Below, in pieces: positions 9,826 to 21,896 of a stretch of 64,000 bases of DNA. Positions within the stretch are counted from its first letter, which is position 1. Each line of letters starts with the position of its first letter. The notes under the pieces were generated by a model. That model saw nothing but the letters and a program-made list of their open reading frames with translations. It ran no database searches and was not told where the DNA came from. The position numbers and the translations under genes were made by a program. This DNA comes from Mixophyes australis. Lineage: Eukaryota; Chordata; Amphibia; Anura; Limnodynastidae. Where the stretch lies: NCBI GenBank assembly GCA_036250195.1, contig JAVHZZ010000010.1, forward strand, positions 79,157,257-79,221,256, in the 5' to 3' direction.

Positions 9826-10910
9826 GCTGAAGATGATGCCGATAACATCTTTTTAAAACTTTCTATGTAAGTGTAGGGTGCAATCTACCCCCAAAGAGGA
9901 AAGGGACTTGTGGCATTTCCATATCACATACCATCTTGAAAGGCTGCTGTTAGGGCAATTTATCCTTAAGGGTAGGGTGTCATAGACAGAGTGACCCTAA
10001 ACTGGCTTTGTCCATTTTTCATAATATTGTACAGTCTATAATGGCTGAATTTTTGGGTATTTTATACAAGTGGAGGAGGGCCTAGAGAGACAGAAACCAA
10101 ACTGGCTTTTTCCATGTCAATTAATATTGTACAGTCTATAATGGCTGAATTTTTTGGTATTTTATACAAGTGGAGGGGGGCCTAGAGAGACAGAGTGACC
10201 CCAAACTGGCTTTCTCCATGTCAATTAATATTGTACAGTCTATAATGGCTGAATTTTTTGGTATTTTATACAAGTGGAGGGGGCCTTGAGAGACAGAAAC
10301 CAAACTGGCTTTCTCCATGTCAATTAATATTGTACAGTCTATAATGGCTGAATTTTTTGGTATTTTATACAAGTGGAGGGGGGCCTTGAGAGACAGAAAC
10401 CAAACTGGCTTTCTCCATGTCAATTAATATTGTACAGTCTATAATGGCTGAATTTTTTGGTATTTTATACAAGTGGAGGGGGGCCTTGAGAGACAGAAAC
10501 CAAACTGGCTTTTTCCATTTCTTTACATATTTAACTATAAGTGTAGGGTGTAATATACATTCAAAGACGATGGCTGCATTGCCAATATGCATAGATGGAG
10601 AGGAAGACAATCTGTTTTGTGTGTAGAATAGGCCTACCAACGAAGAATTAAACTGTTTTTTTGGATGATTTATTACCTCAACAATTAGATTACTTGTCTC
10701 TAAAACAGTTGGAGCACTAAATTGGGTTAATTTAGGCCCAAAAACATGGATTTTCCCAAAAAATAGCAAAACAAAACCAAACAAAAACAAAACCAAAACC
10801 AAAACACGCAATGGAGGTTTTGCAAAACCAAAACCAAAACCAAAACACGACGGTAATCCAGATCCAAAACCGAATCCAAAACCAAAACACGGGGGTCAGT
10901 GACCATCTCT
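9826..10910 (+). repeat. 3' non-coding part of the hAT element with about 100-bp tandem units
   Basis: After the transposase stop comes a unique stretch. Then about five units of 99-104 bp follow: the motif ACAGTCTATAATGGCTGAAT starts at about 10031, 10131, 10235, 10334 and 10434. A GTGTAGGGTG segment occurs at about 9873 and again at about 10540, flanking the array. From 10770 there are many CAAAAC repeats, typical of the subterminal zone of this hAT group, ending at GTGACCATCTCT. Minus-strand ORFs here are by-products of the repeat. Confidence 0.85.
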
Positions 10911-11371
10911 ATCAACAACCCAAACTGTGAGCTATATGTGAGCTGTGATTACTGTGCATTGGAATGTACAGAGCACAGGACTACGGACATACAAAAAGCA
11001 CGCTTGTGTCTCTTTATTGTAAACTCTTAGGTTGCTTTTACACTGACATTTTTACCAGGACTGAAGAAGTTAATTAGTGTAGGTAGGATTGTGACAAATA
11101 ATTTGTTTTGAAACATACCCTCAGGATACTTATAGAAACACGGGTGACCTTATCAGTGCACAAGTCACTGCATAGCTTAGGGTAGATATTAAAGGTGCAG
11201 TGGACAAAACATTCATGGCCTATCATGCGTTTGGGAAACTGTCAACAATCATTCCTGTTTGCTATAGAAATCAGTGATGTATATTCTATCAGTAATTAAA
11301 GCTGTGATGACTGTACCTTGAACAGCAATTACTGTGAACCCAAATAAGCCATCATGTTTATTCTACTCTTA

Positions 11372-11594
11372 GGGGGGTATTCAATTGTCCGCGGGTTCGA
11401 GAGCGGAAAAACTAATACCGTTAATACAGTAATCTCTCGCTGGATTTCAGCTCGCAGCTCCCTGAGCTGCAAGCTGAAATCCAGCGAGTAAATTACCGTA
11501 TTAACGTTTTTTCCGTGCAGGATTACCATAATAACGGTAATCCTGCGCGGACCGCGGGATTTTCGGCAATCCCACGGACAATTGAATATGCCCC
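11372..11594. mobile_element. Harbinger-type MITE, 223 bp
   Basis: Terminal inverted repeats GGGGGTATTCAATTGTCCG and CGGACAATTGAATATGCCCC are flanked by direct TTA (11369-11371 and 11595-11597), the 3-bp duplication typical of PIF/Harbinger. The inside holds a second long hairpin (a CTCGCTGGATTTCAGCT-type arm at about 11437-11453, mirrored at about 11469-11488). Confidence 0.85.
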
Positions 11595-11664
11595 TTAAAA
11601 TACAGTTTCACTTGTACGCATTAGATATATATACACCTGTTCATGGCTGAAGTGTTATTGATGT

Positions 11665-12062
11665 AGTACATACTTGCCAACCTATCATCATCATTATTAC
11701 CATTTATTTATATAGCGCCACTGATTCCGCAGCTCTGTATAGAGAACTCATTCACATCAGTCCCTGCCCCATTGGAGCTTACAGTCTAAATCCCCTAACA
11801 TACACACACACAGACAAAGACTAGGGTCAATTTTTGATAGCAGACAATTAACCTACTAGTAAGGGGGACCTATCCAAGTTGAGCTCTGGGAAATCCGGGG
11901 CGGGCAGAAGTTGGCTGTATGAGAACGGGGCTCGGTGAATCGCATTGTTTTGGCCCCAAGCAACACTGTGGCACAAACGCATAATTTTTCTGCAGGGGTG
12001 GGGCCAAAATTGCACGACTCCCAAATCCCGCCCAATTCATTAGGAAGAGCAGGAAAGTATGA
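11665..12062. repeat. MITE-like repeat with an inserted L2-type LINE tail
   Basis: AGTACATACTTGCCAACCT at the left is roughly mirrored by AAAGTATGATGTACT at the right. Between them is a minus-strand LINE tail (about 11684-11862) with (CATCAT)n, TATATAGCGCC and CAGTCCCTGCCCCATTGGAG. The outer family is uncertain; the inner piece belongs with the copies at 31465 and 40979. Confidence 0.5.
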
Positions 12063-12761
12063 TGTACTGTAGTATGACAGGAAATAAAACAGGGGCTGCT
12101 GAATATGTTTGAATAAGAATTAGAACAGGCATTGCTGATTTAGAAATATCAGACACATGAACTAGCATTATAACTTTTATCAGCTGCAGTCTGAAGCTGG
12201 CAATGATATTGCATGCTGCCAGGTGTATTTGCACTGTGTGTGCTTCAATAGTGTTAATTTCTCTCATTATAACACTGCAATGAATAAGATGAGATTAGAG
12301 TACTGAAATCTCATAATGGGTCCATGTGCATTGGGAATGTAACTGCTTGCAGAGGGATAAAAAATGTACCTTGTAAATATGATGACAGTAATGTCTGACA
12401 GATGACATGATTGGTAGTACACAGGAAAGTGAACTCTGTTGAATAGACTCTGTCATGATAAAGCAAATTGTTACCAAGTTGCAATCTTGTAGAATAAAGC
12501 ACTTTCACTTCGAAAAAATATTCTGTGAGCCATAGTCCATTTAAATTTAAGTGGCGCAGTATGAAGGGAAACAGTGTTGCCTATCTTATAAATATCTGAT
12601 TTGCATACTCCTAATCACTATGAGAAAAGATCAGTCAGTAATTAATTAGAAGACTACATTGTAACTATGCAATTAGAAGGGTAAGATAGGCACAAGAGAA
12701 GTAAATAATGTCATGAAAACATATATAAATGGATTAAATTTTATTAACATAATCATTCTAT
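12063..12761. other. unique AT-rich stretch, nothing recognised
   Basis: Only short open frames with many stops, and no splice-consistent coding signal or repeat that I recognise. Confidence 0.5.
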
Positions 12762-12936
12762 GGGGTCGGTATGTAAAAGTGCAAATATTACCGTTAGTAC
12801 GGTAATTTTAACGCTGAATTTTGCTCGCACCTCTTGGGACCGTGAGTAAAAATCCTGTTTAAAATTACCGTATTAAAGGTGATACTACTAACACCGCGTT
12901 AATTCTAGACTAACGTGGCCTATTTGAATCAGCCCC
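12762..12936. mobile_element. degenerate fold-back MITE
   Basis: Starts GGGGTCGGTATG and ends TATTTGAATCAGCCCC. The inside carries ATTACCGTTAGTACGG and the mirrored ATTACCGTATTAAAGG segments, resembling the MITE at 11372-11594 but more decayed. I could not fix a target duplication. Confidence 0.5.
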
Positions 12937-14507
12937 TCAGTATTATCATGGATTCATCCCTGTGTCTTCAAAGTGTTCACTAATTTATATGTGAGTAATA
13001 ATAATACCCCAACATATGAAGGAAGAAATTACATAACATTTATTAGAAACTGATATACAAACTATACCCTATGACGTGTCATAGATTACCTGGGTTACAA
13101 TTAACCGTTCTATTTGTCCTTTTATCATGTTTTTCTTGATTTTCATATATCTGAATTTAACTGATATTTTGCTAAAGGACAGCACAGTTTGATATAATAC
13201 TTGTAAAAAATTGTAATAAAAAAGTAATGAATAAATAGTATGGACCCTTAGGGTACCTCCGCAAAAGAATCTGTTGTCCTTTTTGTGCAAATAAGTCTAT
13301 AGCATTCTAGGGAGAGAATCCTCTACACATAAATATAGTGATTACTGGGAGATATATTTATTGGGAAGGTCTTTTTTGATGCAATGTCTTTTTTCTTGAA
13401 AAATGCTTTGGACTCACCAGTACTCTTCTACACTGGCCAGGATCTAGATGGAGAGTTAAATAAATTTACTATACATTAAAAAAATGTCCATCCAACACCA
13501 TATATAACACTAAATGTGTCCTTGCTAGGAGAAGAGGACACCTTAATGCTACTGTAATTAGCAAATATCTGGGAGGATTTACACCATTGACTTTTTGATC
13601 TAAATTTAGTACAATCACTGGGCACAGAGACTACTAATCAAATAAGATCTTGACACTTGTCTCTCAGACTAAGCAGCAGGATTGTGTAGCCAGCTTAAGT
13701 GTGTAGCACCAGTGAGTATAAGCTTTCTAAGCAAATCTTTGGGATTGGTGAGGCAATAATTTATACATATTACAGTAAAAAAAAATACTCTACTACTTAA
13801 TTACTTCATTTTTAAAATACTCATGTAACATTATTTGCAACAACTTTACTACATTGTTGCCAGATGTGTCAAAATAACTGAAATATGTAACATGTGTTTA
13901 AGACCTTCAGATGACAATAATTTATTGGTTTGTACAAATCCTATAATACAGAAGTGGAAGTTGCTCAATTAATTTATAGGCTCATAGTAGGTGCTTGAAA
14001 GGGTGGGGTTATCCTGAAAGGAACAAACACAGAGAAAAATCCCCCAGCACACTGCTATAGCCAGCAAAGGAGCTGCTAGTTCTACTTGTACATAAAAATG
14101 CCAAAAGTCTCCGTTGCACACATTTGCAAATGTATGTTTAAGCCACCCGCCACTACACGGCACTTTTGCTAATAGGGTGATCCTAACTCTAAACAGTGAG
14201 AGTCCCAATTTCTTTGCACAAATCCTTCAGCAATTTTTTAAAATTTGACTTTCTTCTCCCCTACTCTCCTAGAAAGACTCGAGCACTAACAAATAGGATC
14301 TGCAGAGAGTCAAGCTTGATATGAGTGTTGGAAGCCTGCTAAAATAAGTGAGTAACAAGGGGACCAAAGAGAAGTACCCCCAGCAAAGTACAACTTTTTG
14401 GAAGGAAGGAGCTTTAATACAGTTCTTAAATAAAATGTAAAGTCCCTTTAAACCTGTAAACACTATTAGAAATATATAAGAATAAGATATACACACTTTT
14501 TGACAGG
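12937..14507. other. AT-rich stretch, no gene recognised
   Basis: About 1.6 kb with stops in all frames. No repeat family or conserved protein could be supported. Confidence 0.5.
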
Positions 14508-14691
14508 ACCATAATCAGGGCCGGTGCAAGGTTGCTCGGCACCCTAGGCAAAGCTTAAGCTTGCCGCCCGCACTAAACACCTCCCCCCCCCCCCCCCCGC
14601 CGCCCAGAATTTTGTTTTTTAATTTCCCAGGACCTAACACTCTTGACATTTCTAAAATAAAAATGATAACTCTCACCTCCTCCGTTCTCTC

Positions 14692-16255
14692 CTGTCTGTC
14701 TGTAGCCTCCACTCTCTCCCCTCTGTTTGCAGTCTCCACTCTCTCCCCTCTGTCTGCAGCCTCCGTTCTCTCCCATTTGTCTGTAGCCTCCGCTCTCTCA
14801 CCTCTGTCTGTTTGTAGCCTCCGCTCTCTCCCCTCTGTCTGTAGCCTCCGCTCTCTCCCCTCTGTCTGTAGCCTCCACTCTCTCCCCTCTGTCTGCAGCC
14901 TACGTTCTCTCCCCTCTGTCTGTCTGTAGCCTCCGCTCTCTCCCCTCTGTCTGTAGCCTCCGCTCTCTCCCCTCTGTCTGTAGCCTCCGCTCTCTCCCCT
15001 CTGTCTGTAGCCTCCGCTCTCTCCCCTCTGTCTGTAGCCTCCGCTCTCTCCCCTCTGTCTGTAGCCTCCGTTCTCTCCCCTCTGTCTGCAGCCTACGTTC
15101 TCTCCCCTCTGTCTGTCTGTAGCCTCTGCTCTCTCCCCTCTGTCTGTAGCCTCCGCTCTCTCCCCTCTGTCTGTAGCCTCCACTCTCTCCCCTCTGTCTG
15201 TAGCCTCCGCTCTCTCCCCTCTGTCTGCAGCCTCCGTTCTCTCCCCTCTGTCTGTAGCCTCCGCTCTCTCCCCTCTGTCTGTCTGCAGCCTCCGTTCTCT
15301 CCCCTCTGTCTGTAGCCTCCGTTCTCTCCCCTCTGTCTGTAGCCTCCGTTCTCTCCCCTCTGTCTGTCTGTAGCCTCCGCTCTCTCCCCTCTGTCTGTAG
15401 CCTCCGCTCTCTCCCCTCTGTCTGTAGCCTCCACTCTCTCCCCTCTGTCTGTAGCCTCCGCTCTCTCCCCTCTGTCTGCAGCCTCCGCTCTCTCCCCTCT
15501 GTCTGCAGCCTCCGTTCTCTCCCCTCTGTCTGTAGCCTCCGCTCTCTCCCCTCTGTCTGTCTGCAGCCTCCGTTCTCTCCCCTCTGTCTGTAGCCTCCGT
15601 TCTCTCCCCTCTGTCTGTAGACTCCGTTCTCTCCCCTCTGTCTGTCTGCAGCCTCCGTTCTCTCCCCTCTGTCTGTAGCCTCCGCTCTCTCCCCTCTGTC
15701 TGTCTGCAGCCTCCATTCTCTCCCCTCTGTCTGTAGCCTCCGTTCTCTCCCCTCTGTCTGTAGACTCCGTTCTCTCCCCTCTGTCTGTCTGCAGCCTCCG
15801 TTCTCTCCCCTCTGTCTGTCTGCAGCCTCTGTTCTCTCCCCTCTGTCTGTAGACTCCGTTCTCTCCCCTCTGTCTGTCTGCAGCCTCCGTTCTCTCCCCT
15901 CTGTCTGTAGCCTCCGTTCTCTCCCCTCTGTCTGTAGACTCCGTTCTCTCCCCTCTGTCTGTCTGCAGCCTCCGTTCTCTCCCCTCTGTCTGTCTGCAGC
16001 CTCCGTTCTCTCCCCTCTGTCTGTAGACTCCGTTCTCTCCCCTCTGTCTGTCTGCAGCCTCCGTTCTCTCCCCTCTGTCTGTTTGTAGCCTCCGCTCTCT
16101 CCCCTCTGTCTGTAGCCTCCGCTCTCTCCCCTCTGTCTGTAGCCTCCGCTCTCTCCCCTCTGTCTGTAGACTCCGTTCTCTCCCCTCTGTCTGTCTGCAG
16201 CCTCCGTTCTCTCCCCTCTGTCTGTAGACTCCGTTCTCTCCCCTCTGTCTGCAGA
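14692..16255. repeat. 27/31-bp CT-rich minisatellite inside the hAT element
   Basis: About 57 units of GTAGCCTCCG followed by a CTCTCTCCCCTCTGTCT half, 27 bp long. They are interspersed with 31-bp units in which GTCT is duplicated and GTAG becomes GCAG. Because 27 is divisible by three and the unit lacks stops on the minus strand, it produces a 586-codon minus frame (Asp-Arg-Gly-Glu-Arg-Ala-Glu-Ala-Thr repeats) that I do not regard as a gene. Confidence 0.95.
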
Positions 16256-16358
16256 CTCCTCTTTCCTGTACTCACCTTAACTTCCTCACTTTTCTTCCTT
16301 TCTCTTCTTGCGCGCCTTTCGTTTCTTCTGTCTTCTGTCTCCTATCGGCTCCTCTACA

Positions 16359-16390
16359 CTGGCAGCGTCGTGACGTCACGACGCTGCCAG
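16359..16390. repeat. perfect 32-bp palindrome containing TGACGTCA
   Basis: The left arm CTGGCAGCGTCGTGAC is followed without a loop by its exact reverse complement. The centre is the CRE/ATF consensus TGACGTCA. It lies in the GC-rich right part of the hAT element. Confidence 0.9.
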
Positions 16391-16587
16391 AAACCAGGCG
16401 CCGGGTGTATTCTGTAGCAGCACGGCATAATTGAGGGCGGGCGGCCGATCTGCCCTAAGCGATCGCACCGCCAGCATTTATTTCTAAATTATTACTGAGT
16501 CCCCCGCTTCAGTGCCGCCCTCCAGAGCCCAGCGCCCTAGGCAACTGCCTAACTTTGCCTAATGGGAGCGCCGGGCCTGACCATAAT

Positions 16588-17725
16588 GTGTTCCCACTTC
16601 CTCCAAAATAATGGTCTGAGTAGTTCTGAACCAAGTGTGCTTTTGACTCAAGAAGTACATACTATCTAAGGAGAACTTTGTAAGCAGACTCCAATGTTTA
16701 CATATTAATAGCACAGTCAAAACACATATCTGATCCCATTCTTCCTGTTCTGGGACAATGGCCAAATACATCTCCCAATTACTATTATAACTTAACCTAC
16801 TTAATGTGTGGTAAGTATTTAATTCCCTATTCAATGCTAAAACTATACCAGGGAAGAGTTGCCTACGCTAACAGATATGTTTAAGTACTTGATCCTAGTG
16901 GCCTGTACTCTTTTATCAAGGCATTGGTGTAATGCTTAATCTGCAAGTATCTAATTTTTTTCTCTGTCAGGAGCTTTATTAGAAGTCTAAATTGCAGAAA
17001 AGGATTTAATCTCATGAAATAATAAAAGAGGGGAAACATAACAAAGTCCAGCCAACCAGGCGGAAAGTAAGAGTTAGCAAAAACTGTCCTACAGTAAAGT
17101 GTATTTACATGCACATTTAAACCAATATAAGTAATACATTAAAACCACCACATATCGCCAGTAGATAACAATTATCACTTTATGTATTATAGTACACACA
17201 ACAGCTGCTATACTTTAAAAAGTGATGTAGCATATACTCTTTGTCTTTTCAGACAACTACTGTATTAAACACCTATATGAGGAGTTTACCAAGGGCTGCA
17301 GTAAAGAAATAAAATTAAGCTAAACCAGCCCCAAACATAGACACAGGTACCCATTGATTCTATGATGTCTATAAAATAGAAAGCTTTTCATACACCTGAT
17401 GATTCTTTGCTCCATATTCATTGCTAAAATATGTTATGGGGCAGTAAGCTAAAGCTAACAAAATAAGGTACATAATTACTGTTTTTACATGTTATTAATA
17501 TTTTCTTTTGCAGATCTATAAACCCTGACGACTTATTACAAGTACACTGCATCTGTTGACATAGGTTGAGGTACTTAGATATGGACATAAAATAAATACT
17601 CTTCTTTTTTATATGATTTTTACAAGGGATGAAGAATTTAAGCTTGATGATTCAGCCGTCCTACTTTCTTATTGTAAAATAAAAGCTATTATTTTTATAA
17701 TTTAAGTTAAAATACAAAGAGATGA
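16588..17725. other. no gene recognised
   Basis: AT-rich, with only short frames. A minus-strand frame at 16559-16834 faintly resembles LINE reverse-transcriptase C-terminal sequence, but the support is too weak for a call. Confidence 0.4.
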
Positions 17726-17962
17726 GAGCTTTTTTGTACACTGAAATTTAAAGTTGATATTTGTGTGCTACATGAAAAAACAGTCAGTATTTAACTTATG
17801 TGCAAAACAGAATACTAATTTGCACCCCTTGCACTGTAACATGATTTTGTCCAGGAGACTGAAATAAGATGTTTCTCAAGTTAAGATCCTTAATGAATCA
17901 GGCCCTATGTGTGTATGTATGTATGTATGTATGTATGTATGTATGTATGTATGTATGTATGT
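17726..17962. repeat. half copy of the 330-bp palindromic MITE, followed by (GTAT)n
   Basis: Positions 17726-17905 match the right half of the palindromic MITE (TTTAAAGTTGATATTTGTGTG to AATGAATCAGGCCC). A (GTAT)n microsatellite follows at 17913-17962. The left half is missing. Confidence 0.8.
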
Positions 17963-18723
17963 GTAAGAGTACAATTAATTACTTTCATGATGTGATTAAT
18001 TTTGGCTATTCAAAGGGGTCATTAATAATGCTGTTGTAAGTTCACCAGGCATTATGTGATACGCGGAGTATTACTGTGTAAAATATTATTTTTTAAACAA
18101 CAGATACTAAAATAAAATAAAAATATCAAAAACAAGTTTATCTCAGCATACAGGGTTATACAGTTATTATTTAAAGTGATAAAATGCTTTTGTTGCTTTT
18201 GCAAATGTGTACTTAAGGGGCTACATTTAGCAAAGGGTGGTTTGATGAAACCGCTGGTTTTACTAAAGGCCAAAATGCCATAAAACAACATTAAAAGCAA
18301 AGTTTTACAAAGCACATATTACAAATCACTGTCCTTATTTTTACATGATAAAAATAAAAATGGTCAGAGTTGCTAAGCAGCGGTTTGCCAAACTGCCTGA
18401 AAAAACACTATAAAAACGCCACAATAAAAAAGGTGACTGTGAGAGGCAATTGCTCAAACGGCATGCTGTTTGGCACTATAGCAGGGGACCACAGTGTGGA
18501 GATCCCCTGCCATAATGATAACCAGCGTGGGGCTGGTCTGCACAGGGTTGGATTCTAACCCCTAATTGTATTATACTTACAAGATATATCGGTTGTGGCT
18601 CAGCCTATTACATATATTAACAAATGCCATTGTCTCCTTCCGTCCTCTGTATACAAGCTCTCTTACAATAGGCTCAAATACAGAAGAAAGAGAAAAAAGG
18701 AGACTGTAGGAAACATAAATCCT

Positions 18724-19596
18724 TCATCATCATCATCATTATCATCATCATCAACATTTATTTATAAAGCGCCAGCAAATTCCGTAGCACTTTACAATTG
18801 GGAACAGACATTAATAAGACAATACTGGGTAATACATACAGACAGAGAGGTAAGAGAACCCTGCTCGCAAGCTTACAATCTGTAGGACAATGGAAGTTTT
18901 AAACACAAGGGCATGTGCTACATCATATTGCACAATGGACCAGCTAGAATGCAAAGGTAAAAGTATTGAGTGGGCTGTGTGTGTGGCAATGTTGGTCAGA
19001 GGGTTGTTGTCTTGTGCTAGCTGTGTAGAGGATGGTAATAGGGTAATCTAGGGAAATTAAGATGGTGGTTGAGGAATATCATAACCTTGTCTGAAGAGGT
19101 GGGTTTTCAGTGAACGCTTGAAGGTTTGAAGACTAGAGGAAAGTCTTACTGTGCGAGGGAGGGAATTCCACAAAGTGGGTGCAGCCCGGAAAAAATCCTG
19201 TAACCGAGAATGGGAGGATGTGATGAGAGTGGAAGAGAGACGTAGATCTTGTGCAGAATGGAGGTGTCGAGTTGGGAGATATTTTGAGACAAGTGAGGAA
19301 ATGTATGCCGGTGGAATTTTGTTGATGGCCTTATATGTTAGTAGAAGAATTTTATGTTGGATTCTTTGAAATACAGGCAGCCAATGTAGAGACTGACAGA
19401 CTCAGCAGAGGGATAACGGTTTGCAAGGAAAATCAATCTAGCCGCTGCGTGCAAAATAGATTGTAGGGGTTCAAGTCTGACTTTGAGAAGACCAATAAGG
19501 AGGGAATTGCAATAGTCGATGCGGGAGATGATGACTGCATGAATTAATGTTTTTAGGAAGAACAGTTGTAACTGGTGCTCATTTACAGATGGACAC
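18724..19596 (-). mobile_element. L2-type LINE fragment (ORF2 C-terminus and 3' tail)
   Basis: Read on the minus strand, 19598-19340 gives reverse-transcriptase C-terminal sequence of L2/CR1 style (HAVIISRIDYCNSLL, LQSILHAAARLI). After a frame change come WLPVFQRIQHKILLLTYKA and FFRAAPTLWNSLP. The 3' tail reads TGCTGGCGCTTTATAAATAAA followed by TGATGATG repeats (18724-18752), the usual end of this LINE type. It is 5'-truncated and carries at least one frameshift, so it is dead. Confidence 0.85.
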
Positions 19597-19894
19597 ATTT
19601 ATGCACCAAACGTATGTGGCTAAAAGAAGCTACATATGAGATTTGAAGAAAGCTGGATGATACAGTAAAGGTGTATCAGGTTCAGATGTGTATACATAAT
19701 AAAAACGTATATGGCCAGATTAGTAGCAAAAGAGTAGTTGGAGGTGTGTTTTAATGATAAATGGACTCAAGGGCACACAAAAAGGGAGCTTCTTGTATGG
19801 CACCATCATGGGTGTCAAAGGGGTGGTCAGGAATAAAGTACTAGGGCCCTATTAAAGTAATTTTATCGTTTTCAAATAAGCATTGCCCAATCAA

Positions 19895-20780
19895 TTGTAT
19901 GTGTTTCCAAAGCACAAAGTGATTTATTTTAGCAGATTTAAACAGTTAACAATTCAATACATTATTATATTATGATACAGTACAGCCAATACCAATAGAT
20001 AAATACATACCGCTGCTATCGCATGCGCTCGCTGCGCAAACCACGGGACCCAGTGGACAGTATATCTGTTTAGAATACTGTGTCAGTTGACTGAGGGCCA
20101 GGGGGAGTGCAGCTGTGATTATATACAGTACAGTGATACACAGTGAACAATAGAGTTGACGTAGATTGTTTCTATAGGTCCAGATGTTGGGTGGGTCCAG
20201 GGTAAACAGGTCATAGGCTGATTCAATCTAAGGAATCCAAAGGTGGGGGTCGTCTCTCCAGGGGGTCTGCTCCTTTCATAGCCAGCATCATACAAAAGGT
20301 TTATTCCCTAATATCAATAACTAAAGTATGCAATGTGCGATCGCTTCGCCGACTGCACAGGACAGCTGCTGATGAATAGGGTTTCAGTATGATACCAGAC
20401 ATGCCACCTTTCCCACAACCTGAACTATATATATCACTGAAGTGTACGTATAATCATTATATAAACTAATAATAAACCAAATGCTATCTGCTCATAAATT
20501 ACAGTGTAACGAAACCAATATAAATATATAATTTTATATAAATAACTAAATGTAGTAATGCGAGTGTGTGCGTGCGTATTTTACCGTGCGATCGCACCAC
20601 GCCACGTGTTACGTGGCGTACGGATCGCAATCGCACGGCAAAACAATATTAAACCAATATATTTTCGTTCATCCAATTATACGACTTCGACAACCCAGTC
20701 TTGCCTGGCCTTGGGGTCCTTGTCTGCCTGTGTATTGAGAGGAGTCACCCACCTGGTGGGGCCTCAAGGCTATGGATAGT
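19895..20780 (-). repeat. LTR-like dispersed repeat, borders uncertain
   Basis: Base composition changes sharply here, with several GCGATCGC-type palindromic motifs (about 20028, 20340, 20588). On the minus strand AATAAA (about 19922-19927) lies some 25 bp from the likely end, as in the R region of an LTR. No coding domains and no target duplication were found, so this could be another repeat type. Confidence 0.3.
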
Positions 20781-21896
20781 TCTGTTGGTGGCCCTGGTCT
20801 AAGAAAAACAGATCAGTGATGAAATGTACACTATTAATAATGGTAATAAGAGCCAACTCCTTTCCACAGTATATATTTCTCATATATCGTCCTGTCCAAG
20901 CTTTATGGTGGTAATATATTGTATATATTATTCCTATTTTAAAGCCTGTATCAATTACCGGGTGATCTTTAGAGCAAAACATTATATATTTACACAAGTG
21001 ATGTTAATGTATCTATTAACCCTTGTAAATAATATATAAAACAGTGAGTTCTGATGTCATCACTTCAGTGTTTAATAGGTAATTTGGCTTTATTTTTAAG
21101 CACCTATTTTCTTATAAAACCTTATAAAATATATGACTGTCTTTTTGGCAATCATTTAAATACCCCTATCGTGATAATAGACATACTTTTTGTTCGTGCT
21201 TAGTGACAATCTTTGGAAACCGACCAGGTCAACTCATACTAAACAGGGAAGCCATGTAATTGCCAACAATTGTATCAGTTTATCAGAAATGCCCTTTCTC
21301 TATCTACGTCAATAGAACACTTGTTGAGTTTGGCTCTGACAAATGTTTCAGTTTTACGATCATTCACTTTGCTATTTTCTAAAAGAATTAATGAGGCACT
21401 GCCACTAAATTATCATTAATAACTAAAGTAACACCTTTACTCCTCTTTACTCCCCAGACACAGTTTTGGACTAGTTCACACCAAGATCTCTATTTGCTTC
21501 TAAAACACTTTTGAGGCCTCACATTAGTATTTCCTATTTCTATAACCTCCAGCATGATTGACTTGTGCAATGGAAAAAGATTGTATTCTAAATATTTGAC
21601 TCTGATAATCAGGAGAGTGACACAAACTCTATAAACACCATTTTTCTGATTCTTTTTTTGCTATCAAACCTTTCATTTAAACTTTCAACAATATATTAAT
21701 GGTCCAGCCACTAATCAGGATGGGTAAACCTCTTTCAATACTCATATAATATAGCAGCAACACTAATCAATTAAGCAAGTGTCATTTGGAGAGGTCAATT
21801 TACAATTATACAATCAGAAGCGGCTACCTAGCGATTCTTAACATCATCATTAGTGCATGTATTTGCACCAGTCCTCTAGCACCCACTAGAGATATA
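20781..21896. other. no gene recognised
   Basis: AT-rich stretch with stops in all frames and no repeat that I can name. Confidence 0.5.

Larger units (their letters stand above)
1..10910 (+). mobile_element. hAT (BED-finger) DNA transposon, interrupted by a gypsy element; left end outside window
   Basis: This is an autonomous-type hAT transposon. In order it has a tandem array (1-1116), the N-terminal part of the transposase with a BED zinc finger (1129-2281), an inserted gypsy element (2282-7979), the rest of the transposase (7980-9825), a second tandem array (10024-about 10500), a CAAAAC-rich subterminal stretch (10770-10890) and a probable right terminus near 10898-10910 (GTGACCATCTCT, the reverse complement of an AGAGATGGTCAC-type hAT end). 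The left terminus and the 8-bp target duplication are not visible, so the right border is inferred from terminus style only. The gypsy insertion and an early stop make this copy inactive. Confidence 0.8.
14516..16579. mobile_element. non-autonomous hAT element carrying a large minisatellite
   Basis: Starts CAGGGCCGGTGCAAGG and ends GCGCCGGGCCTG. It is flanked by a perfect 8-bp direct repeat ACCATAAT (14508-14515 and 16580-16587), which is diagnostic for hAT. The ends include a GGCACCCTAGGCAAAGC stretch and the opposed GCCCTAGGCAACTGCC. About 1.56 kb of the interior is a minisatellite (14692-16255). The rest holds a perfect palindrome at 16359-16390. There is no transposase, so it would have been moved in trans. 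Confidence 0.93.

Noticed and set aside
10136..10811. minus-strand ORFs of 95 and 148 codons
   Set aside because: They follow the roughly 100-bp tandem units of the hAT 3' region and repeat with them; no known domain.
14515..16275. 586-codon minus-strand ORF of Asp-Arg-Gly-Glu-Arg-type repeats
   Set aside because: It is the translation of a 27-bp CT-rich minisatellite whose unit is divisible by three and lacks stops. It crosses the end of a hAT element with proven target duplications and has no promoter or domain.
16559..16834. possible L1-like reverse-transcriptase C-terminal remnant on the minus strand, maybe continuing at 14269-14496 across the hAT insertion
   Set aside because: A few residues fit a LINE C-terminal pattern, but there is no diagnostic motif and both parts have stops. 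A translated search with the hAT removed would decide.
18210..18560. possible further MITE beginning GGGGCTACATTTAGCAAAG
   Set aside because: A right-hand inverted end could not be matched, so the border and family are unsupported.
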